This document shows, one piece after another, positions 35,782 through 44,350 of a stretch of 64,000 nt of DNA. The DNA comes from Ruegeria sp. A3M17 (GTDB taxonomy: Bacteria > Pseudomonadota > Alphaproteobacteria > Rhodobacterales > Rhodobacteraceae), in NCBI RefSeq assembly GCF_003318255.1, contig NZ_QOCF01000020.1:1-64000 (forward strand), given 5' to 3'. Within the stretch, counting starts at the first letter, position 1, and each line of letters opens with the position of its first letter. Made by a program: the position numbers and the translations under genes. The notes beneath the pieces were generated by a model that saw only the letters and a program-made list of their open reading frames with translations, was not told the origin of the DNA and ran no database searches.

Positions 35782-36492
35782 TCACCCGCAGCAACCGCCG
35801 ACCTTAACCTGCTCGGGTTTGCCGTGAGGCTCATTCAGATTTGCGCCGCGCCCAAGCCATGTCCGTTCAGCCAGATAGAAATCCGAAAAACTTTGATGAA
35901 AGTCCTCAGGCACGGATTTCGCAGGGATGCCGGTTTCCAACAGGACCTGTTGCCAAGCTTTCACCTTCGGGAATTGGGCTAGCATATCGTAGCCGCTGTG
36001 TTCTTCGACAATCGCCGCCCGATGCAGCAACGGCAGCCAAGCGAGATCCACGTTGCCAAATGCGTCCCCTGAGAAATAAGGACCATCACCCAATTGGCGT
36101 TCCGCCTTCTCGAAAGATTTGTGTAGCTTTGCCTCGCGTTCGTCCAGCACAGTCTTGTCTCCGCTCTGCATCATGCTGCACTGCACCAGATAGTGCTTGG
36201 AGGCCTGATAGCTCCACGCCCGGTTGATCGCGCGCTGTTCAGCTGTCAGCCCCAATTGAATCGGTGCTGATATCTCGTCGATATATTCAATGATAGCGTC
36301 AGACTCGAAGAGCGATTGGCCAGCCTCTGTGATCAGCATTGGCACCTGACCTGTCGGCGAAATGTCCAAAAACCACTCAGGCTTGTTCTTCAAATCGATA
36401 TATTCGATGTCATAGGGAATCTGTTTCGCCTCCAGCATTGCGGTGACACGCTGCACGAAGGGACAGATTTTGAAACTGACGATCTTGATCAT
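35782..36492 (-). CDS. Glutathione S-transferase-like protein with a catalytic-type cysteine
   Basis: The 236-residue protein begins with a thioredoxin-fold domain (IKIVSFKICPFVQRVTAML). The CPF motif is the active-site cysteine pattern of omega/lambda-type GSTs, which act as thiol reductases rather than conjugating enzymes. GQVPMLITE and LFESDAIIEYID complete the glutathione site, and a helical C-domain follows. It ends in an unusual glycine-cysteine tail (VGGCCG). It is divergent from sigZ with about 140 bp between, and precedes the Cds1-like gene. Confidence 0.88.
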   Translation of the reverse strand: MIKIVSFKICPFVQRVTAMLEAKQIPYDIEYIDLKNKPEWFLDISPTGQVPMLITEAGQSLFESDAIIEYIDEISAPIQLGLTAEQRAINRAWSYQASKHYLVQCSMMQSGDKTVLDEREAKLHKSFEKAERQLGDGPYFSGDAFGNVDLAWLPLLHRAAIVEEHSGYDMLAQFPKVKAWQQVLLETGIPAKSVPEDFHQSFSDFYLAERTWLGRGANLNEPHGKPEQVKVGGCCG

Positions 36493-36633
36493 GGTTGCAA
36501 TCCTTCTTGTTTGATCCGACTTGTAAGACGAGTGACGACGCAAAAAGACGAACTGTTTGGAAGGAAAAATTCAACTATCTGAAATAACTGTGTTTTTATT
36601 ACCTGCCACGCAGTGACAGAGGAGCTCAATCGA

Positions 36634-37191
36634 ATGAAGCAAGAGACCCCTGATTTGGAGGTTATCTGGTCGGAGTACCGCGCCAGCCTGACTGCCTTCC
36701 TCCGCTCTAAGATATCAAATCGCGATGATGTCGACGATCTGCTTCAGGAGATATTGCTCAAGACTCATCAGAGTATCGGAAGGCTCGACAAGGCTGAGAG
36801 CCTGAAGTCGTGGCTGTTTCAGATCTCGAACAACACGATCATTGACTTCTACCGGAGCAAGGGACGCTCAGACGCAGTTATCCCGGAAGACCTCTGGTAC
36901 GAGAACAGGGACTATGACGATACACATGTGCTGGAAGGCTGTGTCGCACCCTTTATCGAAGCACTACCAGCCGAAATGCGTCGTTTGCTAACGCGAGTTG
37001 ATCTGCAAGACACCTCACAAAAGGATTATGCAGAAGAGCTTGGCATCAGTTATTCGACGCTGAAATCCCAGGTGCAGGCCAGCCGTCGTCACCTACGCAA
37101 ACTCTTCAACGACTGCTGCGATTTCTCCCTGGATGCGCAAGGAAACATCGCTGACTATCATCGTAAACCAAATGGCTGCGACGGATGCTGA
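36634..37191 (+). CDS. sigZ: ECF-type RNA polymerase sigma factor SigZ
   Basis: The 185-residue protein has sigma region 2 (LTAFLRSKISNRDDVDDLLQEILLKTHQ, then WLFQISNNTIIDFYRSKGR) and region 4 (QKDYAEELGISYSTLKSQVQASRRHLRKLF). It ends with the SigZ-type cysteine-rich tail: CCDF about 30 residues from the end and NGCDGC at the very end, which could sense metals or redox state. The ATG at 36634 is chosen because GAGGAG lies 8 bp upstream. It is divergent from the GST and Cds1-like genes, which may be its targets. No anti-sigma gene is seen. Confidence 0.88.
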   Translation: MKQETPDLEVIWSEYRASLTAFLRSKISNRDDVDDLLQEILLKTHQSIGRLDKAESLKSWLFQISNNTIIDFYRSKGRSDAVIPEDLWYENRDYDDTHVLEGCVAPFIEALPAEMRRLLTRVDLQDTSQKDYAEELGISYSTLKSQVQASRRHLRKLFNDCCDFSLDAQGNIADYHRKPNGCDGC

Positions 37192-37613
37192 ACCGAATAA
37201 GCGCTCAGAGGATTGAAATGGGCAGACGTTGAACTTGAGCCCATTTTAGCCGTCGACTTGGACGCGAGGCAGGCTCGGTTCCATAATCCCACATTTCAAA
37301 TTTCGCATTGATTGACTGAGGCCAGAACGCCGTTCATTGGCAAAAATGGGAGTGTCAGAAGTGCCCAAATGAAAAGCGAAGAGCATTGTGCTTCTTGAAC
37401 ACCGGGTTTTTCCCTGTCGCGAGGCATTTGTTGGGCAAACGTTGAGACTCTGAATTCCGGCGCCACAGCCAGAGCACTGTGGGGCCGCTCCTCGCTGCAT
37501 ACCGATCTGTCAGTCGTAGGCGGGAACCTTGGCTTTGGGAATTCCCCCGCCTTGAAGTAGGTCATGGCGACAACCGATGCATAGGAAGCTGGGCGGCAGG
37601 ATGCCATGATGAG
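37192..37613. other. Gene-free gap containing one copy of a dispersed repeat
   Basis: This 420-bp stretch after sigZ has no credible gene. Its right part holds the roughly 75-bp repeat described separately. The minus-strand frame through the repeat (MASCRP...VVAMTYF) is shared with the second copy, which suggests a decayed mobile-element fragment rather than a gene. Confidence 0.45.
37536..37610. repeat. Dispersed ~75-bp repeat, copy A
   Basis: It starts TGGGAATTCCCC and ends GGCAGGATGCCATGA. It matches copy B (54106-54180) at close to 88% by eye, with one single-base indel. It lies directly before the stop of the NIPSNAP gene. It is probably an insertion-sequence remnant, family not recognised. 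Confidence 0.7.
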
Positions 37614-37934
37614 CTACCCCCCGAAGCCCTCAAACCCGTTTGTTGTTTCGGTCACATCCGCCTCGAAATGGAGGAGTAAGGGCATTACCAAGGGCTCGAT
37701 GTGCTCATTCCATACCGGCCCTCTGTAGAAACTATCTTTGATCCTGTCTCGCTCTTCAAGCGACGAGAATGCCCGCATCCAGTGGACTTTGTCAGGATTG
37801 TCCAAATCCCGCAGGGGGCCGAAAACCAGCATTCCTGCATCGCGCAATGCAACACGGTTTTCTTGTTCAAAAAACTCGATAAACTCCTCGCGACGTCCGG
37901 GTTTTAGTGTGTAGCGACGAACTTCGATAATCAT
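37614..37934 (-). CDS. NIPSNAP-family protein
   Basis: This 106-residue single-domain ferredoxin-like (dimeric alpha-beta barrel) protein contains IIEVRRYTLKPGRREEFIEFFE at the N-terminus, HWMRAFSSLEERDRIKDSFY in the middle and WNEHIEPLVMP, all typical of NIPSNAP. The biochemical role in bacteria is not established. The repeat copy A adjoins its 3' end, but the domain appears complete. Confidence 0.85.
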   Translation of the reverse strand: MIIEVRRYTLKPGRREEFIEFFEQENRVALRDAGMLVFGPLRDLDNPDKVHWMRAFSSLEERDRIKDSFYRGPVWNEHIEPLVMPLLLHFEADVTETTNGFEGFGG

Positions 37935-38070
37935 GCGTGTAACCTGATTGCTTAGAAAGTTCTCTTGGGTGAACTCTGTTGAGATTGATCCTCGCTATGC
38001 CACCTAACGTGCCCATTTGTGGTACTAGAAGGTCAGAATTTTCCGAGTGATTTAGGTATGGTGCCACAGT

Positions 38071-38583
38071 TCAACTCCCAATTATCAGATCATCTAGAGT
38101 TCCACCGTCGCGCAAGAAGTCGCTCCAAACCCAGGCCATGCGGTCCACAAACCACATCTTGCCGCCCGAGGTCACAACTATGCCGAGGCAAGTGAACCCT
38201 AAGTCGAATACCCACAGACCATAGGCAAACGGCAAGAGACCAACGCCGCTGGCAATGGCGACCGTATTTGCGACGCGCTTATGATGTTCTGCAACTTTGT
38301 CGCGATGCCGCAGCCAGACACGCTCGCCTAATACACCTTGTGCCGACCAACTGTCGAAAGTCTCCGGCCGCGAAAAAGCGCGTGGGTTGATCCATATCCA
38401 GACAAGAACGACGCCGACCGCAAGCCACGCCCAATAATCAATCCATGCTCTGCTCCAGATTGCCAACGCCAGAAGAGGCAGGGGTGTCAACACACGGGTC
38501 CAAACGGACCAGGGGTTCGCATGCCGCAGCCAAACCTCGTCCTTCATACCCATGAGGCGTTCGGAAAATCGAGCTATGTCCAT
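38071..38583 (-). CDS. Small membrane protein, DUF6653-like
   Basis: The 170-residue protein starts at 38583 after AGGAG. Hydrophobic segments lie near residues 37-55 (VLTPLPLLALAIWS), 58-77 and 115-150, separated by a charged loop (HRDKVAEHHKRVAN). KMWFVDRMAWVWSDF near the C-terminus is the most distinctive stretch and recalls the DUF6653 family. No function is known. Confidence 0.65.
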   Translation of the reverse strand: MDIARFSERLMGMKDEVWLRHANPWSVWTRVLTPLPLLALAIWSRAWIDYWAWLAVGVVLVWIWINPRAFSRPETFDSWSAQGVLGERVWLRHRDKVAEHHKRVANTVAIASGVGLLPFAYGLWVFDLGFTCLGIVVTSGGKMWFVDRMAWVWSDFLRDGGTLDDLIIGS

Positions 38584-38665
38584 CTTTGCAACTCCTGGAT
38601 CCACCTCTCCACAAATGGGAGGGATAGGATTGATTGAAGTGGATGACGAGACGCCGCGCCGCTCG

Positions 38666-39769
38666 TCAGTTGGTAGGCGTCTGGTTTCTTATTTGAACCA
38701 GGGCTTCAGCCCAGGCAATGGGTTGGTCGTACATCACCATATGGGCGGCGCCATCGATACGGGTAAAACTCTTCGCTGGAGCCTCAAGGTGTTCGTAATA
38801 CTCATGTGCCAGATCTGCTGGGGTGTTCTGGTCTTCTGCTCCGGTTATAAAGTGGACCGGTAGATCCAGGACCGGGTGGGAGGTGAAGAGGTCGTATGCA
38901 CCAACGATCTCGGGCTGTTCAATTGCTGTGCTCGATAGCGCAAGACCGCGGAGATAGTTCTTAACCTGTGCGTCCGTGTAGTAGGGGCTCCGCCCTTCTA
39001 GCACATAGGAGAGATAGCGATCCCATAGCCCTTCGGTATGAAAGTCTCCGGCTCCGTAGTCTGCTAAAACTTCACGCTGTACGGTGAGATCTGCCTCATC
39101 AAGTGCATCGAACGGCTCAATCACCTTGAGTTTCCGCTGAGTTTCAACATCGCCGCGAACTTCAGCCTGATCCGATGCCCACTCAAAACCCATGTTCATA
39201 CTGCGTGCCCACGCGACACGCTCTGACGTTGGGATGAATGCGTGATAGGGTGAACTATCTTCTGCGATAGTCATGAAACCTAGCGCGCTGCCCCAGGAAT
39301 GACCGGTCAGGAATATTTTTTCTTGCCCAAAGCGGTCGCGTAGGAGGTTGGTGAGTTGAATCGTATCCGCCACCAACTTGGATGGCGTGATGTCTTCTAC
39401 CGTGAGATCTTCGTTGAATGAACTTCCCGCTCCGCGTTGATCCCAATGGACAACAACAAAGCCCTCTTCCAGCAAGGGCGTGTGGAACAAATCGACCCAG
39501 GGCATCACGGCACCGCCCGGACCCTCGTGCAAAAACAGCAGGACCGGTTGGGACAAATCACAATTGCGAATAAGTATCGTTTGCTCAACCCCGCCAAGAA
39601 CAACTATTTCCTGTGAAACGAAGCTTCCGAAACACTCTTCGGCTGCGACATCTTCGCCGCTGGGCGTCACGGCAATTTTTTGACGATCCTGGGCAAATGA
39701 CCATCCAGCAACGATGGCAGCACAGAATGTCAGCAATATGAGACCGCGTTGAGGCTTGAATGAACACAT
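38666..39769 (-). CDS. Exported alpha/beta-hydrolase (proline iminopeptidase-like)
   Basis: This 367-residue protein has an N-terminal hydrophobic signal (ILLTFCAAIVAGWSFA), so it is probably periplasmic. The hydrolase core shows the oxyanion stretch HEGPGGAVMPW, DQRGAGSS (as in prolyl aminopeptidases), the nucleophile elbow GHSWGS near residue 157 and a C-terminal His in DGAAHMVMYD. The HEGPGG and DQRGAG motifs point to the proline iminopeptidase branch, but many members of it are esterases, so the substrate is left open. Confidence 0.85.
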   Translation of the reverse strand: MCSFKPQRGLILLTFCAAIVAGWSFAQDRQKIAVTPSGEDVAAEECFGSFVSQEIVVLGGVEQTILIRNCDLSQPVLLFLHEGPGGAVMPWVDLFHTPLLEEGFVVVHWDQRGAGSSFNEDLTVEDITPSKLVADTIQLTNLLRDRFGQEKIFLTGHSWGSALGFMTIAEDSSPYHAFIPTSERVAWARSMNMGFEWASDQAEVRGDVETQRKLKVIEPFDALDEADLTVQREVLADYGAGDFHTEGLWDRYLSYVLEGRSPYYTDAQVKNYLRGLALSSTAIEQPEIVGAYDLFTSHPVLDLPVHFITGAEDQNTPADLAHEYYEHLEAPAKSFTRIDGAAHMVMYDQPIAWAEALVQIRNQTPTN

Positions 39770-39837
39770 TGTTCGCTATCCATTGAGTTGAAGCATTGTG
39801 GGTGCGTCTCGAATTCGGTTGCGACCTGAACTCAGCA

Positions 39838-40068
39838 TCACAGAAAGAGAGAGGGCTCGCGCTGGTGATCTCCTAGGAGGCCGACATCACGACGCATGTG
39901 ATTAGATAAGAATGCCAGCTCGCCGTGTTTGGGTATGCGCGGGGAAACAGCACCGCCCATAAACTTTGGTCGCCTCGAGACCATGAGCGCAAGAGTGTCG
40001 AGCCAAGCTTCCATCTTAGGTGGTCGTAGAAGTAGCCCCTCAGTTTTTAGCGTTGGTATTTTAGTCAC
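39838..40068 (-). pseudogene. Chimeric ORF: GNAT N-terminus joined to a DUF1127-like tail
   Basis: The 76-residue frame begins at GTG with GGGAGG upstream and reads IPTLKTEGLLLRPPKMEAW, the standard beginning of a GNAT acetyltransferase. After FMGG it changes to RIPKHGELAFLSNHMRRDVGLL, which resembles the C-terminal core of DUF1127 proteins. The acetyl-CoA binding part is absent. The simplest explanation is a deletion that fused the start of one gene to the end of another. Expression is possible given the good ribosome binding site. Confidence 0.55.
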
Positions 40069-40157
40069 CTGACGCCTCCCAGGATTTTGAAGGTGGTAGA
40101 TAAAGGGGAAACCGATAGAAGGCTCCCCGCCATTTTGGAGTTCTCAAATGGCTTCTG

Positions 40158-40661
40158 TTAGAATTTGTAAGACACTCGAAGCGCAACTGAGTCTGCCGTG
40201 ATGTCATCACCTGACGTGTCGTAAGTGTCTCGCAGGTATTCAAGACCAAGCAAAATTGTGTCCGTCGCGCGATAGGTCACGCCAACACCGGCGGAATAGC
40301 CATCTTCGCTCTTGGATCCGCCATCAATGTTCGCATAACCAACCACGCCATAGAGGTATGCCCGGCCAAACACATGCCCACCTTTGAACTTCAGGCGTAC
40401 AGTATCGACTTTTTCGACTTTCCCTCCGGACTCGATCTCAGCGCCCGCGTCATAAGTAAGTTCACCGCCGATTACGTAGCCGTCAAAATCGTGAAGATAG
40501 CCGGCATGGAGACCCAGGGCTGCATTTCCATTGTCGTTGTTGCCCTCGGAGACATCGATTGTGGACAGCTGCAAGCCTGCGTTGAAGCCGGTCCAGCTTT
40601 CATTTGCCAAGGACAAAGTCGGCATCATCGCTGCCAGTGTGATCATCGTGATAGTCTTCAT
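40158..40661 (-). CDS. Small outer-membrane beta-barrel protein (Opa/OmpA-like)
   Basis: The 167-residue protein has a Sec signal (MKTITMITLAAMMPTLSLA) followed by an eight-strand barrel pattern: WTGFNAGLQLS, LGLHAGYLHDF, GGELTYD, VRLKFKGGHVF, YLYGVVGYAN, SAGVGVTYRA and LGLEYLRDTY, ending in VSYKF with the C-terminal Phe needed for outer-membrane assembly. This fits the porin/opacity-like family. The role is unknown. Confidence 0.88.
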   Translation of the reverse strand: MKTITMITLAAMMPTLSLANESWTGFNAGLQLSTIDVSEGNNDNGNAALGLHAGYLHDFDGYVIGGELTYDAGAEIESGGKVEKVDTVRLKFKGGHVFGRAYLYGVVGYANIDGGSKSEDGYSAGVGVTYRATDTILLGLEYLRDTYDTSGDDITADSVALRVSYKF

Positions 40662-40806
40662 TTAAAAGGTCCGTTCTCTTGATTGTGCGGAAAGACCATC
40701 TGGACGCTGGGCATGCGTGATGCGCCACCGGCAGTGATTTTCCGTTAGTGGGGGTATTGGAGTTAACGCTTTCCGGTTTCCGTCCAGCGGTGATCCAAAA
40801 CTCGGA

Positions 40807-41304
40807 TCAGAGGATCGGTTTGGGTTTGCTGGTCATTTGAAGCAGTTTCCCTGATTGGTCATATCGGGCAGTGACCAGCACCCGGCGCGCATGTGCCACC
40901 TCTAGCGGGCCACCAACTACTTCCCAAAGCCCGAAGGTAAAAAGATCCAGTGTTCCATGACCTGCTGCTCGCGCCAGGTTTGGTTTTGTCCTGGGCTCAA
41001 CATCATAGACGGCCAACCAATCGCCATTGGCTTGTTGCTGCAATTCATCGGGTGAGCCCAACTGGCGTTCAACATTGAAGCGGGTGGCCTCCTGGCTAAC
41101 GACGCTCAGATCAGGGCCATCTCTGCCTGTCGCTGCCATGTTGGCGGCACATCCGCTCAGAGCGGCACCACAGATGAGCGCGATGAACACTGAACGTACA
41201 AACTGACCGGAGTTGGCAATCCGTCGTATTGAAAACCTTCGATTTCGACTTGCTTCAAAAGATGCCGGGTTCTCCGGCCCCAGTGATTTAATGCGCTTTT
41301 TCAT
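40807..41304 (-). CDS. Lipoprotein of unknown function (SmpA-like fold possible)
   Basis: From the ATG at 41304 (GGAAAGG upstream) the protein has 165 residues. An unusually long basic N-terminus precedes the signal FIALICGAALSGC, where LSGC is the lipobox. The mature part reads FNVERQLGSPDELQQQANGDWLAVYDVE, which resembles the small periplasmic SmpA/BamE-type folds. The frame is open far upstream to 41724, but that part lacks protein-like features. Confidence 0.65.
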   Translation of the reverse strand: MKKRIKSLGPENPASFEASRNRRFSIRRIANSGQFVRSVFIALICGAALSGCAANMAATGRDGPDLSVVSQEATRFNVERQLGSPDELQQQANGDWLAVYDVEPRTKPNLARAAGHGTLDLFTFGLWEVVGGPLEVAHARRVLVTARYDQSGKLLQMTSKPKPIL

Positions 41305-41640
41305 AGCCTTTCCATAACCCGATTGAATTTCGCGTTGCTTTGGGGGCTTCTGCTTCAAGCTTGTCCGGGTTTCAGCTCGCAGAGCCCCACGCTGTTTCAG
41401 GCTATTTGTGATCAAAACCCCGAACAATTCGCGAATACCCGTCAGGCGAGACATTCGACGCAACTCGGATGGCGAAGTAATTCCACAGACAAGAGCATTC
41501 ATGACATTTGATCCTGCATCGTGAGCGCAACTCAACCGGGTCCGCAAAGCACTACCGCTTGCGGAATTAGGCTGCGTAAACGCATCGTTAAATTCGGGTT
41601 GGCAGGTGAATTGCATTGCTCTGCCAGGTGAGTCGGGGTA

Positions 41641-41684
41641 CAAACCGACTATGGGTCTGTATTTGCAGACCGCCGGTCGGTTTG
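41641..41684. promoter_or_regulatory. 44-bp nested inverted repeat upstream of a TetR gene
   Basis: The outer arms CAAACCGAC (41641-41649) and GTCGGTTTG (41676-41684) are perfect complements. The inner arms GGTCTG (41654-41659) and CAGACC (41666-41671) are also perfect. Within it, GACCGCCGGTC (41668-41678) is itself a classic TetR-type half-site pair. It lies 15 bp before the TetR start codon, so autoregulation is the likely function. Confidence 0.75.
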
Positions 41685-41698
41685 CAAGAGGAAAGTGT

Positions 41699-42424
41699 AT
41701 GAAATCTACGAAGCGAAAGAACATGCCGCCCGAAGAACGGCGTGCTCAGCTGCTGGGGTGCGCGCAGATGTTGTTCTTTTCCAAAGGCTTCGAGGATACG
41801 ACCATACAAGATGTGCTTGATATGGCGAGCGTCTCAAAGGGCGGGTTTTATCATCACTTCAAATCTAAAGACGAGTTGTTGTTTGGCGTATTGGACGGAA
41901 TGGCAGAGGGTGTCTTTTCGCAGATGGCTGTTGTTGCCTCTGATGAGACCTCCTCTGCGCTCGACCTGTTGCACAGCTTTATCCACCTGCGTGCCAACTA
42001 CTTACGTGAACATGACTACCCTGGTCAGGTTGAATTTTTCCGGGTCATGAATCAGGACAAAAACATGGTTCTGCTTGAACAGTTCAAGCGCAGGGTCAGA
42101 ACCGGTGCTATGCCCGTCCTGACCGGGATCATTCAGAAAGGCTGTGATGAGGGCACGTTTACTGTCGCAGATGTTGATACTGCCGCAGAACTCATTTTGT
42201 TCCTGAGCACCTTTATTGATCTCGCGCTGTTGCGCGCGATTGAGGCACGGGGAACTGAAACAGCCGATCATGCCGCAGAGAAATTGCAGGCGGCAATCGA
42301 CATGCAGTTTCTCACACTCGACAGAGTTTTGGGCCTACCTGACGGGACAACGAATTTCGGCTGGCCAGAAGCGGTGGAGGTTACCATGGCAACTGTGCCT
42401 GCAACTCCTCCATCGGCAAACTAA
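41699..42424 (+). CDS. TetR/AcrR-family regulator
   Basis: The 241-residue protein starts at 41699 after AAGAGGAAAG. The DNA-binding domain is complete (AQMLFFSKGFEDTTIQDVLDMASVSKGGFYHHFKSK, residues 18-53) and a larger ligand-binding domain follows. A strong nested palindrome precedes it. The next gene downstream (36 bp) encodes a chloramphenicol phosphotransferase-like kinase and could be a target. The ligand is unknown. Confidence 0.9.
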   Translation: MKSTKRKNMPPEERRAQLLGCAQMLFFSKGFEDTTIQDVLDMASVSKGGFYHHFKSKDELLFGVLDGMAEGVFSQMAVVASDETSSALDLLHSFIHLRANYLREHDYPGQVEFFRVMNQDKNMVLLEQFKRRVRTGAMPVLTGIIQKGCDEGTFTVADVDTAAELILFLSTFIDLALLRAIEARGTETADHAAEKLQAAIDMQFLTLDRVLGLPDGTTNFGWPEAVEVTMATVPATPPSAN

Positions 42425-42460
42425 TCCGGTCTAGGCAGCAATCAGGAAGCTAATAGACAA

Positions 42461-43030
42461 ATGGCGACAATAGTACTGCTAAATGGCGTCGGAAGCGTCG
42501 GGAAAAGCTCTATTGCAAGAGCGCTTCAGAACATAACCAGACAATCATTTCTGCATGTTGAAATGGATGCATTCCTTGCAATGCTGCCAAGTCGGCTAGA
42601 GGGCCATCCAGACGGATTGAGCTTTGAAGAGAGTGTCAATGCAGGGAGGGTGACAACTTTTGCCAGAACCGGGCCCATTGCTAAGCGTACGCTATCCGGA
42701 ATGCGCCGGTCAGTTGCCGCGATGGCAAGTGTCGGTAACAACCTGATCGTGGACGAAGTGTTATTTGGAAACACGGAGTCTGGGTCAGCGAGCGCAGTGT
42801 CTGAATATCGGACTTTACTGGAGCCATATGATTTTTACATGGTTGGGGTTTTTGCACCGCTTGAAACCCTTGAGGAAAGGGAACGAAATCGCGGAGACCG
42901 AAAGATCGGGCTATCCAGATGGCAATTCGAGCGCGTCCATGAAGGTATGACTTATGATCTGTCAATCAACACCGCGAATGCATCCCCGCAAGTATGCGCC
43001 GAGCTGATAAAAGCAGGCTTGAAACTGTGA
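42461..43030 (+). CDS. Chloramphenicol phosphotransferase-like P-loop kinase
   Basis: The 189-residue protein has the Walker A loop LLNGVGSVGKSSIARAL at residues 6-22, HVEMDAFLAMLP near 32 and the lid ERERNRGDRKIGLSRWQFE near 138-157, all of which are typical of the chloramphenicol 3-O-phosphotransferase group. Many members are generic small-molecule kinases, so resistance is only one option. It follows a TetR gene and is about 950 bp from a broken CatB/Vat-like acetyltransferase gene. Confidence 0.8.
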   Translation: MATIVLLNGVGSVGKSSIARALQNITRQSFLHVEMDAFLAMLPSRLEGHPDGLSFEESVNAGRVTTFARTGPIAKRTLSGMRRSVAAMASVGNNLIVDEVLFGNTESGSASAVSEYRTLLEPYDFYMVGVFAPLETLEERERNRGDRKIGLSRWQFERVHEGMTYDLSINTANASPQVCAELIKAGLKL

Positions 43031-43267
43031 TTTCCGCAGGTGTGCCTTTGGTCGCACTGAACACGTCAATACAACCACCAATGCTTCTGAGCATCTGCCC
43101 TACGCCTGAACGATCCAATGTCTCTAAACGTGTGGTTGGAAATGACGAAAGCACTTCGCGCCGTACCAAATGCCTCTAAGTTGGCGGCAGGACGGAGACA
43201 CATGTCCTGGAAATTTCCCTGATGATTGTTGTGAGCTTTGCTCGAAATTTTGAACGGAACTGCCTTA

Positions 43268-43366
43268 TTTTTCCGGCGCAAACTTACACACTCATCAGCG
43301 ATAACATTTCATAGCAACTTCATCCGAGCGTTGCCCGGAATTCAATCCGAAAACTACATCGTGAAA
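43268..43366 (+). pseudogene. Relic of a second histidine phosphatase gene
   Basis: Within a 380-bp gap without intact genes, one frame reads FFRRKLTHSSAI, then HSNFIRALPGIQ. This corresponds without gaps to the second catalytic motif and tail of the histidine phosphatase at 33866 (FLRREGIHSTAI, HGNFIRALTGIQ), about 19 of 32 residues alike by eye. Nothing upstream of it fits the family. It is on the opposite strand from the other copy. This is a short fragment and is not functional. Confidence 0.6.
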
Positions 43367-43411
43367 AATCGTCGTTGCCAGATGTTTAGTCTTAGCATCT
43401 GTTGGATCAGG

Positions 43412-43891
43412 TTAATCTGAAGCGTCGTTTTCGCCATAGCCTGAGATCATGACGTCGTTGATCGTGCTCTGAATTTCGAAGTAGGCGCGGATTTGATCAT
43501 CCGTGAAACGTTCAACAAACTGCGTCATACGAACCATCTCAGTCGCACGTATCCCTTCGATTACCGCTTTGCTCTGTTCTGTAAGGTGATAGAAATTGGA
43601 AGTTCGGTGCTGTGGGTTCGGAAGGACATTCAAGAGTTTTCGATCTACAAGATCCTTAAGAAGCCGCCCAACTAGTTGTCGCTTCACTTGCAAGATTTGA
43701 GTGATTTCAGGCGCCGTTGCTTGTTGCACCGATAACAAAACTTCGAGAATGGCACGTTCTCCGACACTAATGCCTGTGCCATCCAGGTCCGCTTCGACGC
43801 GTGCGGTGATGTTACGCAATAAGGGTCTGGTCAACTGTATTCCAGCATACAGCATCTCAGCAGGCGACATGTTATCGGTTTCGGTAGCCAT
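43412..43891 (-). CDS. MarR-family transcriptional regulator
   Basis: The 159-residue winged-helix protein contains ISVGERAILEVLLSVQQATAPEITQILQVKRQLVGRLLKDL as the helix-turn-helix region and VLPNPQHRTSNFYHLTEQ as the wing. GAAGGA precedes the ATG. A perfect 19-bp palindrome lies just upstream and a second copy of its 15-bp core lies before the DUF1992 gene 2 kb away, so it probably controls itself and that gene. Confidence 0.9.
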   Translation of the reverse strand: MATETDNMSPAEMLYAGIQLTRPLLRNITARVEADLDGTGISVGERAILEVLLSVQQATAPEITQILQVKRQLVGRLLKDLVDRKLLNVLPNPQHRTSNFYHLTEQSKAVIEGIRATEMVRMTQFVERFTDDQIRAYFEIQSTINDVMISGYGENDASD

Positions 43892-43913
43892 TTGCGCGCG
43901 TCCTTCAAGTTAT

Positions 43914-43932
43914 TTGTCAACTGAGTTGACAA
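43914..43932. promoter_or_regulatory. Perfect MarR-type operator upstream of the MarR gene
   Basis: TTGTCAACTGAGTTGACAA is a perfect 19-bp inverted repeat centred 32 bp before the marR start codon. The core GTCAACTGAGTTGAC recurs at 46040-46054. Confidence 0.8.
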
Positions 43933-43993
43933 TATTACTCTTGCGACCTATTTACCCGACACGGCCCCAAAACTCCAGCGGCGGAACCAACTG

Positions 43994-44350
43994 ATGCCTG
44001 ATGATAAGCTTGTAACACTGCCAGATCCAAGATCCCGGAACCCGCTTGTGTTTCCGGATGGCACTCATGATCCCGCTACCGTATTCTTGTCGGAAGTCAT
44101 CGATCACCCAAATATCGTTGTCGGTGACTGGACATACTACAATGATCGCAGTCTGCCGGGCGACTATGCTGAAACCTTGGCACCTTACCTATATCCGGGA
44201 GCACCGGAGAGGTTGAGTATTGGTCGTTTCTGTCAAATTGCTCAGGGAGTGCAATTCATTACTGCGACTGCCAATCATCCGATGACGGGTATCTCAACAT
44301 TTCCATTCGCCGTCTTTGATCGTGAACGGATACCGGGGTTTGCAGGAAAT
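43994..44350 (+). pseudogene. 3'-truncated CatB/Vat-type hexapeptide acetyltransferase
   Basis: About 118 residues of a xenobiotic acetyltransferase of the left-handed beta-helix type are preserved: VGDWTYYNDRS, LSIGRFCQIAQGVQFITATANHP and MTGISTFPFAVF. After IPGFAG the family similarity stops at about 44345 and the remaining frame (to 44452) is the antisense of the S41 peptidase gene. The C-terminal half, with the rest of the active site, is missing. Members inactivate chloramphenicol or streptogramins, but this copy should be inactive. Confidence 0.75.
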
